In this document: positions 17,772 to 25,480 of the stretch, in pieces
How positions within the stretch are numbered: the first letter of the stretch is position 1
Layout of the letters: every line of letters starts with the position of its first letter
Assembly: GCA_030627905.1 (NCBI GenBank)
Contig: DAOVRZ010000080.1
Location: forward strand, 1 to 28,489
DNA length: 28,489 bases
From: JAGMES01 sp023128035
GTDB lineage: Bacteria; Bacillota; Halanaerobiia; DY22613
Direction: 5' to 3'
Translations under genes and position numbers: made by a program
The notes under the pieces: generated by a model
The model's database searches: none
The model's input: only the letters and a program-made list of their open reading frames with translations
Told to the model about the DNA's origin: nothing

Positions 17772-17797
17772 AACGCTTTTTTTTAAAAATCCACAAC

Positions 17798-19558
17798 TTA
17801 CTCCATAACAAATCCTATACTCGCCTCACTGACTGTTTCTACGTATGTCTTAATTAACTCCCGACTTATAGAATCATGTTCATATAACTCTTGAAGTGTG
17901 CCTTTTCCTACGATCTTTCCGTTATTTAAAGTGACATAAGTATTTGCCAGTCTCATTATATTCAACCTGTGAGAAATAGTAATCCCAGTTTTATCTTTCA
18001 TATACTCTTTTATCACTTTAATAAGTAATTTTTCATTAATAGCATCCAGATTAGAAAAAGGCTCATCTAAAACAAAGAATGGCTTATTAGCAAATAAGAA
18101 TCTTGCCAGTTGAATTTTTTGTTTTTCTCCTCCTGAAACAAAATTCCCACCATCTCCTAACTGCCTACCTTTAAGATGCTCGATCTTTAAATCTGCAATA
18201 ATCTGATCTAAGCGTTCTTTAACATATGATCTCCCAAGAACAATATTCTCTTCAAGGGTATCATTTAAAATACCAACAGACTGCGAGTAAAATCCAATAT
18301 TTTTAAAGATCCACTGTGGTGAAAGTTCTTTAATCTCAAAGCCAAAAAGTTTAACCTGACCTTGATAAGTTCTTTCAAATCCTGTAATGATATTCAATAA
18401 TGTCGATTTACCTTCACCAGAAATACCTATTATTCCTAACTGTTGTCCAGAACGTACCTCAAATGAAATATCTTTAATGGTCTCCTTTTCTCCGTGACTA
18501 AAGCTTAAATCTTTTACTTCCAACAATGGATTTTCACTAGCATAAAAATTTAACTCCTCATCAGCTGAAATTTGTCTATAACTATTTTTCGCTGTCTGAG
18601 ATTCATTAAAAAACTCAAGGATCTTTTGTAAAGTTACTGAACTATGCATAATTGTCTGAGAGAAATCTTTAAGAGCAGATATAGGTTCAATAACATAACT
18701 AAAATAAGACCAAATTGCCCAAAAAATACCAATTGTCATCTCGCCATTGACTACCTTGTTGCAACAGTAAACCAGGAGAAATATTTGAGTCAACCGTTGG
18801 GGAAGTTCCATCAAAAACTTATCTAAATTAACCCTCAAATATTCGATCTTTAAAACTAAACTTGTTCCATAAGTAGCTATAGAATTATAATGTTTTTTAC
18901 GTTTTTCAATTGCTTCTCCTGCCATGAGTTCATGCAGCAAATCAAAGGTTTCAACAATAAATGTCATTATATTTCTGGTACATTCCTGAATCTTTTCCAC
19001 ATAAGGTCTTCCAATATTGTTATTTAGCTTTGAATAGAGCGTCACTAGCATCGTATTAGCAATAAAAACACAAAAAATCAACTTACTCCAGCTAAAAATA
19101 ATAGCCAATACAATTATTGTTCTGATGGCCAAAAATATATTTTTGATAAACATATAATCAATCACAACAAAAGCACTGTTTATCTGAGAACTAATCAAAT
19201 TAGCAAAATAGGCTGAACCTTTTTCATAAAACTTCTGCAAAGGAAAATAGAACGAATAATCATATACTTTTTTACGCATCTCCTGAGCAGCAATATATTT
19301 ATTTCGCAAATATATTAAATCACCAACATAAGAGATAAGTAAAGAAAACGCATATAGACCGCCTAACAATAATATTTTCGAATATTGAACTACCCTGACT
19401 GTTTCTAAAGCTTCAATTATATTTTTGATCAATAATGGGTAAATTATATTTAGAACAATTGGAATAGAAACCATTATTCCTCCTACAAAGATTAGTAACA
19501 AGCGTTTTTTGTTCATTAATTTATAAAACTCTATGATATATTTAAAATTTTTAATCAT
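17798..19558 (-). CDS. ABC exporter (fused permease-ATPase) of the RiPP operon
   Basis: A type IV (B-family) ABC half-transporter of 586 residues. About six hydrophobic segments lie in the first 300 residues (LLLIFVGGIMVSIPIVLNII; ILLLGGLYAFSLLISYVG; and others). The nucleotide-binding domain has Walker A GISGEGKST (about residue 378), signature VSGGEKQ (474), Walker B FFVLDEP (494) and switch histidine ISHR (530). The protein lacks an N-terminal C39 peptidase domain, so any leader removal is done elsewhere or not needed. The ATG at 19558 is chosen because TAGGAGG is nine bases upstream; the ATG at 19567 touches that site. It follows the precursor gene after a strong hairpin and probably exports the modified peptide or protects the producer from it. 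Confidence 0.93.
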   Translation of the reverse strand: MIKNFKYIIEFYKLMNKKRLLLIFVGGIMVSIPIVLNIIYPLLIKNIIEALETVRVVQYSKILLLGGLYAFSLLISYVGDLIYLRNKYIAAQEMRKKVYDYSFYFPLQKFYEKGSAYFANLISSQINSAFVVIDYMFIKNIFLAIRTIIVLAIIFSWSKLIFCVFIANTMLVTLYSKLNNNIGRPYVEKIQECTRNIMTFIVETFDLLHELMAGEAIEKRKKHYNSIATYGTSLVLKIEYLRVNLDKFLMELPQRLTQIFLLVYCCNKVVNGEMTIGIFWAIWSYFSYVIEPISALKDFSQTIMHSSVTLQKILEFFNESQTAKNSYRQISADEELNFYASENPLLEVKDLSFSHGEKETIKDISFEVRSGQQLGIIGISGEGKSTLLNIITGFERTYQGQVKLFGFEIKELSPQWIFKNIGFYSQSVGILNDTLEENIVLGRSYVKERLDQIIADLKIEHLKGRQLGDGGNFVSGGEKQKIQLARFLFANKPFFVLDEPFSNLDAINEKLLIKVIKEYMKDKTGITISHRLNIMRLANTYVTLNNGKIVGKGTLQELYEHDSISRELIKTYVETVSEASIGFVME

Positions 19559-19588
19559 AATATTCATCCTCCTACTAATAAATATATA

Positions 19589-19623
19589 AAGTTTCAGGAA
19601 TGGTTAAACCATTCCTGAAACTT
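19589..19623 (-). promoter_or_regulatory. Intercistronic hairpin between precursor and exporter
   Basis: A perfect 15-bp stem, with AAGTTTCAGGAATGG on one side and a loop TTAAA, lies 10 bases after the precursor stop codon. Only TTTATATATTT follows, a weak terminator tail. Such hairpins behind precursor genes let the peptide transcript accumulate over the downstream exporter, by partial termination or by protecting the 3' end. Confidence 0.8.
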
Positions 19624-19633
19624 CTGGAACTTA

Positions 19634-19732
19634 CTAAGTAGGGCTAATAATAGTTTCACAACAGTGACCATTACAGAAAAAACCAGCATTGATTTCATAA
19701 TCACCTTTACCTGTACCTCTTAACATTAACAT
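19634..19732 (-). CDS. RiPP precursor peptide, 32 residues
   Basis: A short frame read directly from the sequence: it opens MLMLRGTGKGDYEINAG and ends FFCNGHCCETIISPT. Its ribosome binding site, GAAAGGAGGTG five to six bases before the ATG at 19732, is the strongest in the window, which argues against a chance ORF. An in-frame ATG at 19726 is an alternative start. The three cysteines (C20, C24, C25) are packed in the C-terminal half, as expected for the core of a thioether-type (sactipeptide or ranthipeptide) product, with acceptor residues such as T, S and N around them. It lies 38 bases after the maturase gene and before the exporter. There is no double-glycine leader. I cannot name the precursor family with certainty. 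Confidence 0.85.
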   Translation of the reverse strand: MLMLRGTGKGDYEINAGFFCNGHCCETIISPT

Positions 19733-19770
19733 TTAGTTTCACCTCCTTTCAAATGGGATAAGATTTATAA

Positions 19771-21147
19771 TCAACTAACTTTTTGATCACCTTTTCTAAG
19801 ATATTTAAGATAATTATCCATATCTGAATAAATTGATTCTTCTGAATAATAACACTCTGCTACATGGTCAATTAACCAATTTCTACGACATTCGCCCATA
19901 CAGATAGGAAGCATCTTACATTCTAAACATTTCTTCCTTTGCGTATATTCATAAAATGGTCTTGTCCATGCTTTGCCTGTTTCATTTAAATCAAGATTTC
20001 CACCTGGCATAATCTGACCAATCCGATGTTCTACATCACCTACAAAAGTATCACAGATATAGATTGAGCCATCAGCTCCCACCACCAACTTCTTTTCAAC
20101 ACCACACCAAGAATCTCTTGGTCTGGCTAATGGATTTAGCAAATCCATATCATTTTCCTTGCCACATTTATTCATTAATTCGAAAGATAGTCTATTTTGA
20201 ATCTCTTTACCTTCTTTAAAATCACAGATATTGTCTTTAATCGCACTGATATCTTTATCTGCAGTTTCATACTGATATACTGGACGGAAATAAAGATTAA
20301 ACCGAGAGTCATCATTAAAATCGGTAACAAACATACCCATTAACTCCTCTACATACTTAAGCGAATCTCCCATGAAATTACTACGAAGGTTAAAATAAAA
20401 ACTTTCATCTTTAAAATTTTCACTGATTGATTTAAGGTTATTATAGATAATGTCAAAAGTTGGGCCTCCGTTGCAAAGATAACGATATTTATCATGATTT
20501 TCCGCCGTGCCGTCAAGGGTCACCTGATATCCAGTAACTCCAGCGTCCAACAATCGTGCAAATAACTCAGCTGTTAAAAGATATCCATTGGTTACCATAC
20601 TAGCTCTGAGTTCTGCAGAATACTTACTACACAACTCACGAACCTTTTTGGTAAATGTCACAATCTTATCAGCAGCCAAAAGTGGCTCTCCACCAAACCA
20701 GGTTAAAAAGACTTTAATATTTGGAGTATCGACTTTCTGCAACTTGTGTTCTATATTTTGCAAAATAGCATCATATACCCAATCCTCCATCATCAGTTTA
20801 CGATCCCGATAGTTAAAACAATAAGGACAGGCAAAATTACAAGCTTCAGCAGGCAGTAAGATGATTTGAATGTTCTTATCTATTTGAAGATAGTTATCAT
20901 AATCAGTAATTATTTCTTTCACTTCGTCTCGCTCTGCTTCTATAATAAAATCATTTCCCCTTAATTGGTTAAACAATTCATCTTCAATATAAGTACCTGG
21001 ATTTTGGAAGATCGCTAACGCTTGATCTTTTTGATCATTCTCAATCAAACCAATTCCACCTGTTTTTGTATTATAAAGTAACAACTCTCCTCTTTCTGTT
21101 TCTTTTATAAAATTATATTTGCTAGCCTTATAACTTCTATCAGTCAT
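19771..21147 (-). CDS. Radical SAM/SPASM peptide maturase
   Basis: A 458-residue enzyme with an N-terminal region of about 90 residues that probably binds the precursor leader, a radical SAM core and a SPASM domain. The cluster motif is CNFACPYC (C103, C107, C110); FGGEPLL at 151 is the SAM-binding motif. The SPASM cysteines C348, C365, C407, C410, C416, C420 and C432 provide the ligands for two auxiliary 4Fe-4S clusters. Enzymes of this build use a 5'-deoxyadenosyl radical to form thioether or carbon cross-links on ribosomal peptides. AAAGGAAG precedes the ATG at 21147. It is the first gene of an operon with the precursor (19634-19732) and exporter, driven by the promoter at 21281-21309 with a leader of about 125 bases. 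Confidence 0.95.
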   Translation of the reverse strand: MTDRSYKASKYNFIKETERGELLLYNTKTGGIGLIENDQKDQALAIFQNPGTYIEDELFNQLRGNDFIIEAERDEVKEIITDYDNYLQIDKNIQIILLPAEACNFACPYCFNYRDRKLMMEDWVYDAILQNIEHKLQKVDTPNIKVFLTWFGGEPLLAADKIVTFTKKVRELCSKYSAELRASMVTNGYLLTAELFARLLDAGVTGYQVTLDGTAENHDKYRYLCNGGPTFDIIYNNLKSISENFKDESFYFNLRSNFMGDSLKYVEELMGMFVTDFNDDSRFNLYFRPVYQYETADKDISAIKDNICDFKEGKEIQNRLSFELMNKCGKENDMDLLNPLARPRDSWCGVEKKLVVGADGSIYICDTFVGDVEHRIGQIMPGGNLDLNETGKAWTRPFYEYTQRKKCLECKMLPICMGECRRNWLIDHVAECYYSEESIYSDMDNYLKYLRKGDQKVS

Positions 21148-21280
21148 TTGATTAACTTCCTTTCATAAGTTTTTTTTATGAAAACACAAAATGTAACAAC
21201 ATAGTTATTTCTCAAGTTGAATATTAGCTTGTCCTCATTAAATTCTAATAATTTTACTATTGTTACCATTTTATGATTTA

Positions 21281-21309
21281 AGTTTATCACTATAAATTGT
21301 TTTTGTCAA
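21281..21309 (-). promoter_or_regulatory. Sigma-A promoter of the RiPP operon
   Basis: On the minus strand, a consensus TTGACA (plus 21304-21309) is followed after exactly 17 bases by TAAACT (plus 21281-21286). The remainder of 21148-21280 is an untranslated leader with a small hairpin (TTTCATAAG...TTATGAAA) just before the maturase ribosome binding site. Confidence 0.65.
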
Positions 21310-21368
21310 GGATAAAATCTAAATTTTGGTATATTTTAATCACTTGACATCTTTAAAAGCTTAAGAAA

Positions 21369-21402
21369 AAAATAACCCATGATAGCTATCATGAGTTATT
21401 TT
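21369..21402 (-). terminator. Terminator of the tandem GNAT gene
   Basis: A 34-base hairpin, AAAATAACTCATGATAG / CTATCATGGGTTATTTT on the minus strand, with its single non-Watson-Crick position a G-U wobble on that strand. It lies about 40 bases after the stop at 21444 and closely resembles the hairpin at 17738-17771. Confidence 0.8.
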
Positions 21403-21443
21403 CACACTTCTTATTCTCTTCTTTAAATAAATTATCATTTTCC

Positions 21444-22325
21444 TTATTGGCTGATATTGTAACATTCCATAACAAGCACTTTCTTAAACCCTTCGTTCAA
21501 ATATAGTTCAACAGCTTTTTGGTTTTCAGCGTTTACTGAAAGAAATGTTTTTTCATAACCTAATTTCTCTCCGAAAGCAATACCCATCCTAAGAAGATTT
21601 CTGCCCAAGCCTTTTCCTTGATATTTTGGTCTAGCTGCTAGTGTTGCAATGAAATTAACCTCTTTTCCGTCTTCAACATCTTTAGTTACATGAAGTAACC
21701 CCGCTGGCTCATGCTGGTGCATAAGAAGCATCATACCGTCTTCTAAGTACTCATCTTCTTCTCGTAATTTTAATACATGTTCGGGGGTCATATGGACATG
21801 CCCAGCTATACGAGCAAAGCTTTCATTAATAATACTGGCCCAAGTTACCTCATCTTTGCCAACTTCAAAAAGTTTAACATGAAACCCTTCAGGAAAATTA
21901 GGGGATGATACTTCCACCATTGAACGCTTTAGAATATAGGAATAACGGCTGATTTTGAATCCCAAGTTTTCAACAATCTCCCCCACAGATCTCTTATCTT
22001 CCGGAAGAAACATGTAGATATTATCTATTCCATCTGCATGCTCTAAAATAGCATCAACCATTAATTTGTATGCTTTAATAGAGGGTTTAATGCTATGTAA
22101 AATTCGAAGTCTTCCTTTTCTATCTTCTAAAAAAGCTGGTTCTTTAATAAGTGAAACAGCACCGATTACTTCATCGGAATCATCGAGTAAAAGATAAGTT
22201 GGATTGGATGATTCTGTAACAAATTGATTATTCGGGATATAAGATTCATCATGTTCAGGGCCAAATTTTTCGCAATACTCAACAAACTCTATAATTTTGT
22301 CTGACTCTAAAGGCAAAATTCTAAT
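21444..22325 (-). CDS. Tandem GNAT acetyltransferase with probable ATT start
   Basis: About 293 residues with two GNAT domains. The C-terminal one is canonical: ATLAARPKYQGKGLGRNLLR is the acetyl-CoA motif A, then SVNAENQKAVELYLNEGFKK is motif B. The N-terminal domain (residues 1 to about 135) is degenerate, as in mycothiol-synthase-like tandem GNATs. The substrate is unknown. The start is unusual. No ATG or GTG exists in frame near the ribosome binding site; TTG at 22316 is 17 bases from AGGAGG, whereas ATT at 22325 is eight bases from it and gives the GNAT-like opening MRILPLESDKI. I therefore place the start at ATT, with TTG as the alternative. The gene is followed by its own terminator. 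Confidence 0.85.
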   Translation of the reverse strand: MRILPLESDKIIEFVEYCEKFGPEHDESYIPNNQFVTESSNPTYLLLDDSDEVIGAVSLIKEPAFLEDRKGRLRILHSIKPSIKAYKLMVDAILEHADGIDNIYMFLPEDKRSVGEIVENLGFKISRYSYILKRSMVEVSSPNFPEGFHVKLFEVGKDEVTWASIINESFARIAGHVHMTPEHVLKLREEDEYLEDGMMLLMHQHEPAGLLHVTKDVEDGKEVNFIATLAARPKYQGKGLGRNLLRMGIAFGEKLGYEKTFLSVNAENQKAVELYLNEGFKKVLVMECYNISQ

Positions 22326-22544
22326 TTTATTTTCCTCCTTCTCATAACCACAATTTTTTTCTTCTAATTACATTTCTCCCTTATTATTTATTTTCCCTTT
22401 TTTAAAGAAAAATATTGTTCATGTTACCAACAGTCTCTAAATTTTCTGTTATCGTATCATTTGTTATGCTTTTTTTCTGATGCTTTTCATATATTTAATA
22501 GAACGATATTTTTTTATTGTAAATGTAAATGGAGGTGTTTATTT

Positions 22545-23039
22545 TTGTGGAATCCACATATTCCAGTTGCCTATGCTAATATCAACAGTGGCCCCCTGGC
22601 TCCTAATCTTAAAGGTAAAGTGTTCTTTTTTGAGGTACCTGATGGAACAGAAGTTTATGTAGATATAATTGGACTGCCAAAATATCAACCTGCAAAGGAT
22701 GGTGAGACTCCGATTGGACCACATGGTTTTCATATTCATGAGTTTGGAAATTGTGAAATTGGTGATCCAAAAAATCCATTCCAGGCTGCAGGTGGTCACT
22801 GGAATCCTACCAATCAACCCCATGGTAATCATGCTGGCGATTTTCCTATACTCTTTTCAAATCATGGTCATGCGAGGATGAGAGTCTTTACGGATAAGTT
22901 TAAGGTATCTGAAGTGATAGGTAAAGCGATTATTATTCATCAAAATCCTGATGATTATCGTTCTCAACCTTCTGGAAATGCTGGTAAGAGGTTAGCTTGT
23001 GGGGTGGTGAAATGCTATTCGGCTTGTTGTTGGAGATAA
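22545..23039 (+). CDS. sodC: Cu/Zn superoxide dismutase family protein, cysteine-rich tail
   Basis: A 164-residue protein starting with TTG at 22545, nine bases after GGAGG; frames further upstream have no ribosome binding site. The metal ligands are in place: GFHIHEFGNC (H63, H65), GGHWNP (bridging H85), QPHGNHAGDFP (H93, H96, D99) and IIIHQNPDDY (H132). The disulfide cysteines C70 and C152 and the active-site arginine R149 in GNAGKRLACGV are present. It converts superoxide to oxygen and hydrogen peroxide. There is no signal peptide, unusual because most bacterial Cu/Zn enzymes are exported. After ACGVV, where the family normally ends, the sequence continues KCYSACCWR, adding three cysteines. 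It is a lone plus-strand gene with its own terminator. Confidence 0.93.
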   Translation: MWNPHIPVAYANINSGPLAPNLKGKVFFFEVPDGTEVYVDIIGLPKYQPAKDGETPIGPHGFHIHEFGNCEIGDPKNPFQAAGGHWNPTNQPHGNHAGDFPILFSNHGHARMRVFTDKFKVSEVIGKAIIIHQNPDDYRSQPSGNAGKRLACGVVKCYSACCWR

Positions 23040-23069
23040 AAAAATACCCTTTTTGCAGGGTATTTTTTT
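23038..23069 (+). terminator. Terminator of the superoxide dismutase gene
   Basis: AAAAAAATACCCT, loop TTTTGC, AGGGTATTTTTTT: a 13-bp stem merging into a T-run directly at the stop codon. The A/T symmetry could let it serve both strands. Confidence 0.88.
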
Positions 23070-23159
23070 AAATTGAACTATCTTTGCATTGAGTTAATGA
23101 TATCTGTGAATTTATCCTTTCACATTCAAATTAAGTGTTAAAATTCAAATTAACCCATC

Positions 23160-23708
23160 TTAAATCCATACTTTTTCACTTAGAAGATTATAAGATTTTA
23201 TTTTAGCATAGCCAGGATCATTACGAGACCATCCATATGCATAAAGCGTGAATATCCTAAGAGTATGGCAAGGATGTTGACCAACATTTTTGATGTTCTT
23301 CAAGTTTTCAAAGAAATCAGAGTATAAATCAATACCTCCGAGGGTAGTTCTGCAATCCTCATCATCAGTTTCAAGCAATATAGTAATTCCTCCTCTTTCA
23401 CGTACTCTTTCCTCAAAATCTTTAACTAACAATGTACCAATGCCATTTTTTTGCCACCTTTCATCAACTGCCAATGGATGCAATTCCCACACATTTCCAT
23501 CGTACTGCTCATTTCCTCCAATCCATCCAATGACATTGTTTTCGTCATCAACGGCAACACGACTAATCTTTTTTTCATCAAATGAATCCATTACTTCATC
23601 AATTGCACACTCTAAAGTTTCCCATGAACCATCAAAACAATTAAGTAAGAGTTCCGCAGCCTGTCTGATATGTTTTTCATTGTCAGGTTTTAAATCGGTA
23701 ATTATCAT
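23160..23708 (-). CDS. AAC(6')-like GNAT acetyltransferase, aberrant C-terminus
   Basis: A 182-residue protein whose first about 140 residues match the AAC(6')-type aminoglycoside acetyltransferases of Firmicutes: MIITDLKPDNEKHIRQAAEL, ISRVAVDDENNVIGWIGG, YDGNVWELHPLAVDERWQKN, GIGTLLVKDFEERVRERGGI and the LGGIDLY segment. These enzymes acetylate the 6'-amino group of aminoglycosides. After VGQHP the family normally continues with an FY-K-GF motif and PDANG-GKPD; here it reads CHTLRIFTLYAYGWSRNDPG. The other two frames do not restore the expected end, so this is a divergent or recombined C-terminus rather than a simple frameshift. Activity against aminoglycosides is therefore doubtful. AAGGAG lies ten bases before the ATG. 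Confidence 0.8.
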   Translation of the reverse strand: MIITDLKPDNEKHIRQAAELLLNCFDGSWETLECAIDEVMDSFDEKKISRVAVDDENNVIGWIGGNEQYDGNVWELHPLAVDERWQKNGIGTLLVKDFEERVRERGGITILLETDDEDCRTTLGGIDLYSDFFENLKNIKNVGQHPCHTLRIFTLYAYGWSRNDPGYAKIKSYNLLSEKVWI

Positions 23709-23745
23709 GATCAGATTTCTCCTTTAATAAATAATCTTCAAAAAT

Positions 23746-24645
23746 TTAATCTTCTTTTATAAAAGACAATTCTTTAAATTTATGTATTGGCTCCAACGAT
23801 TTATATATATAATTAGCTGGAAATGGCTCAGCTCCAGTGCCTATATAAGCCATTTCAATACCTGCTTTTTTCAATCTTTGAAAAGTTTCAACGAGCATAG
23901 CCTTTGCTAATCCTTTTTGTTGAAAGTCTGGATGTGTACCAACAGGATCAATTTCTGCCATATTACATTGAAAATCTGGCCAAGCTGTACAAAAAGATGC
24001 ACAACGTTCATCAGGTGACATAGTGATAATATTCCATTCATAATAGTAACCAGGTGCTCTAGATTTATTTATAAAGCGTTCTTTACTTGAACCAGCATGT
24101 GGAAAAGCAGCATCCTTGGCTTCAAAAAAAGTATGAAAATCTTCTAATTCAGCTAAAGTGCTTGCCCTAAATCCGTCAGCCAAATGTTTCTGATATAATA
24201 TTTTAGATAAATCATATGCATAAATATTTCCAATATGTCCCTCACATTGAAAACCGTAAGATTTCAATTTTTCTATTCTGTAAGTATCTTCTTCAAAAGC
24301 ATAAATTTTTATCATTCCAGTAGTGTTATCTATTATCCATTGAATAACTTCATCTTCGACCTCACGATACTTACGATGAACTTGTATATAATAATCACCT
24401 TTACTGTATTCAGAGATGCAAAATGCGACTAGTTTTCCATCATAATTACGCCACAATCGTATTTTATCAGATAAATTGTCAATATCTCTTTTGTCAATAT
24501 TATAATTATGAGCATAGTGCCAGTTTTCAAAACGACTAAAAAACCAATTACTAGGTACTTCATTGTGATCGTAACTTTCCCTAAGCAAATTATGCATTTC
24601 TTTCAACTCTCTACTTGTATGAGTATATGTATAAGCCTTAAACAT
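23746..24645 (-). CDS. Double-GNAT acetyltransferase
   Basis: A 299-residue protein, taking ATG 24645 as the start because AAGGAGTG is seven bases upstream; the longer frame to 24678 lacks such a site. The C-terminal GNAT domain has CNMAEIDPVGTHPDFQQKGL followed by AKAMLVETFQRLKKAG (motif A), then YIGTGAEPFPANYIYKSLEP (motif B). The N-terminal half (LRESYDHNEVPSNWFFSRFE, then VAFCISEYSKGDYYIQVHRK) is a second, degenerate GNAT domain. Members of this architecture are usually annotated only as acetyltransferases. It is 37 bases upstream of the AAC(6')-like gene in the same direction, so the two may be co-transcribed. Confidence 0.85.
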   Translation of the reverse strand: MFKAYTYTHTSRELKEMHNLLRESYDHNEVPSNWFFSRFENWHYAHNYNIDKRDIDNLSDKIRLWRNYDGKLVAFCISEYSKGDYYIQVHRKYREVEDEVIQWIIDNTTGMIKIYAFEEDTYRIEKLKSYGFQCEGHIGNIYAYDLSKILYQKHLADGFRASTLAELEDFHTFFEAKDAAFPHAGSSKERFINKSRAPGYYYEWNIITMSPDERCASFCTAWPDFQCNMAEIDPVGTHPDFQQKGLAKAMLVETFQRLKKAGIEMAYIGTGAEPFPANYIYKSLEPIHKFKELSFIKED

Positions 24646-24883
24646 TTTTTCACTCCTTATTCTGGTTTTGTACTTCACCTTACTTTTTATCAGCAGTCAC
24701 ATACCACAATGATGCAAAGAAGAGGAATTACTTATGTTTATTTCGTCAATTTTTACTAGAGTCCTGCAGAAAAGAGGAAAGAGCAACGGAATTGGCCCTA
24801 CTTTTTTATTTAATAATCGTTGTAAATGTTTTAAAATATAACTAGAGAAACACCACTACTTATAAGGTAGGGTGAAATTATAC

Positions 24884-25045
24884 CTAAAATTTTCGTTTAT
24901 TCGTCGCTAACTTCAAATAACTCTCGTAACGTTGTTCTTCTAACTCTCCATTATCTGCTTCAGCTGCCTCTTCAATACATTGATTAAAGATGACTTGCCA
25001 ACCTCAGAAAATTTTTCTTGACCCGATTGGAAAAGGATGTTAGAC
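24884..25045 (-). pseudogene. rsgA: rsgA remnant with large internal deletion
   Basis: Minus-strand translation in one frame gives SGQEKFSEVGKSSLIN, the G1/P-loop region of the ribosome-assembly GTPase RsgA. A few bases on, in another frame, it gives CIEEAAEADNGELEEQRYES, then YLKLATNKRKF and a TAG stop at 24884, which is the RsgA C-terminus. Everything between, including the G3, G4 and zinc-binding (CxxxxCxH...C) parts, is missing, about 150-180 residues. An intact rsgA must be elsewhere if the function is kept. The promoter and leader of the plus-strand ABC-F gene overlap the remnant, so this gene appears to have been overwritten by rearrangement. Confidence 0.7.
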
Positions 25046-25046
25046 T
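25018..25046 (+). promoter_or_regulatory. Promoter candidate for the ABC-F gene
   Basis: TTGACC (25018-25023) and TAGACT (25041-25046) are separated by 17 bases, with TGT making an extended -10. Transcription would begin near 25053 and give a leader of about 500 bases. Confidence 0.5.
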
Positions 25047-25072
25047 GTATATAGAATTTTAGTTAGTAGGGG

Positions 25073-25230
25073 TTGCTATTCTCATGATGATCGCTTGTTG
25101 ACTCCGTAATTAAATTGTTTTAAGTCCCAGAGATTAGTGTGCCTGTTTTCTGGATAAACAATTTAACTATGGAATCAACGTCATACTATAACCTGATTTG
25201 TTTCTGATCTTGTGAGATTGAGAATAACAA
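25073..25230. repeat. Long imperfect inverted repeat in the ABC-F leader
   Basis: An outer arm TTGCTATTCTCA (25073-25084) pairs with TGAGAATAACAA (25219-25230). An inner 23-base arm at 25098-25120 pairs with 25156-25178 (20 of 23 matches). CCCAGA/TTCTGG can pair in the loop. Three of the four imperfect positions would be G-U wobbles on the minus strand and one on the plus strand, so the orientation of any RNA is unresolved. It could be regulatory leader RNA or a miniature mobile element. The rest of 24646-25556 contains short hairpins (for example AAACGT...ACGTTT near 25270) and no gene. Confidence 0.55.
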
Positions 25231-25449
25231 TTTTTGAATCTACGATTTATATAGGCTAATTAGAAACGTTAATTTTCTAGCTACGTTTAGATAAAGCTGG
25301 CATTTTAGTTGGTCGAACTATTCTATCGCTCTAGCGATTTTAACTGTTTCTAATTTTCAAAATATCTTAGTTCAGCTCACCTATATAGATTTAATGATTT
25401 GACTACAAAAATCTGAAACTTTGAGTCGCGCCTTTTGAGACGATTTCAA

Positions 25450-25480
25450 CCATAGGTTATTTATAACCTACGGTTTTTTT
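25450..25480 (+). terminator. Terminator-like hairpin in the leader of the ABC-F gene
   Basis: CCATAGGTTAT pairs with ATAACCTACGG (one mismatch), followed by TTTTTTT, and lies about 75 bases before the ABC-F start codon in the same direction. An upstream ATAACCT at 25188-25194 can pair with the AGGTTAT of this hairpin, giving a possible antiterminator. Confidence 0.65.

Noticed and set aside
21147..21272. A 41-codon frame just upstream of the maturase that ends in an ATGA overlap with its start
   Set aside because: It begins without any ribosome binding site and its product has no peptide-precursor features; the region is better read as untranslated leader.
22461..22544. N-terminal extension of the superoxide dismutase
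   Set aside because: The 28 extra residues lack a ribosome binding site and do not form a signal peptide; TTG 22545 fits GGAGG.
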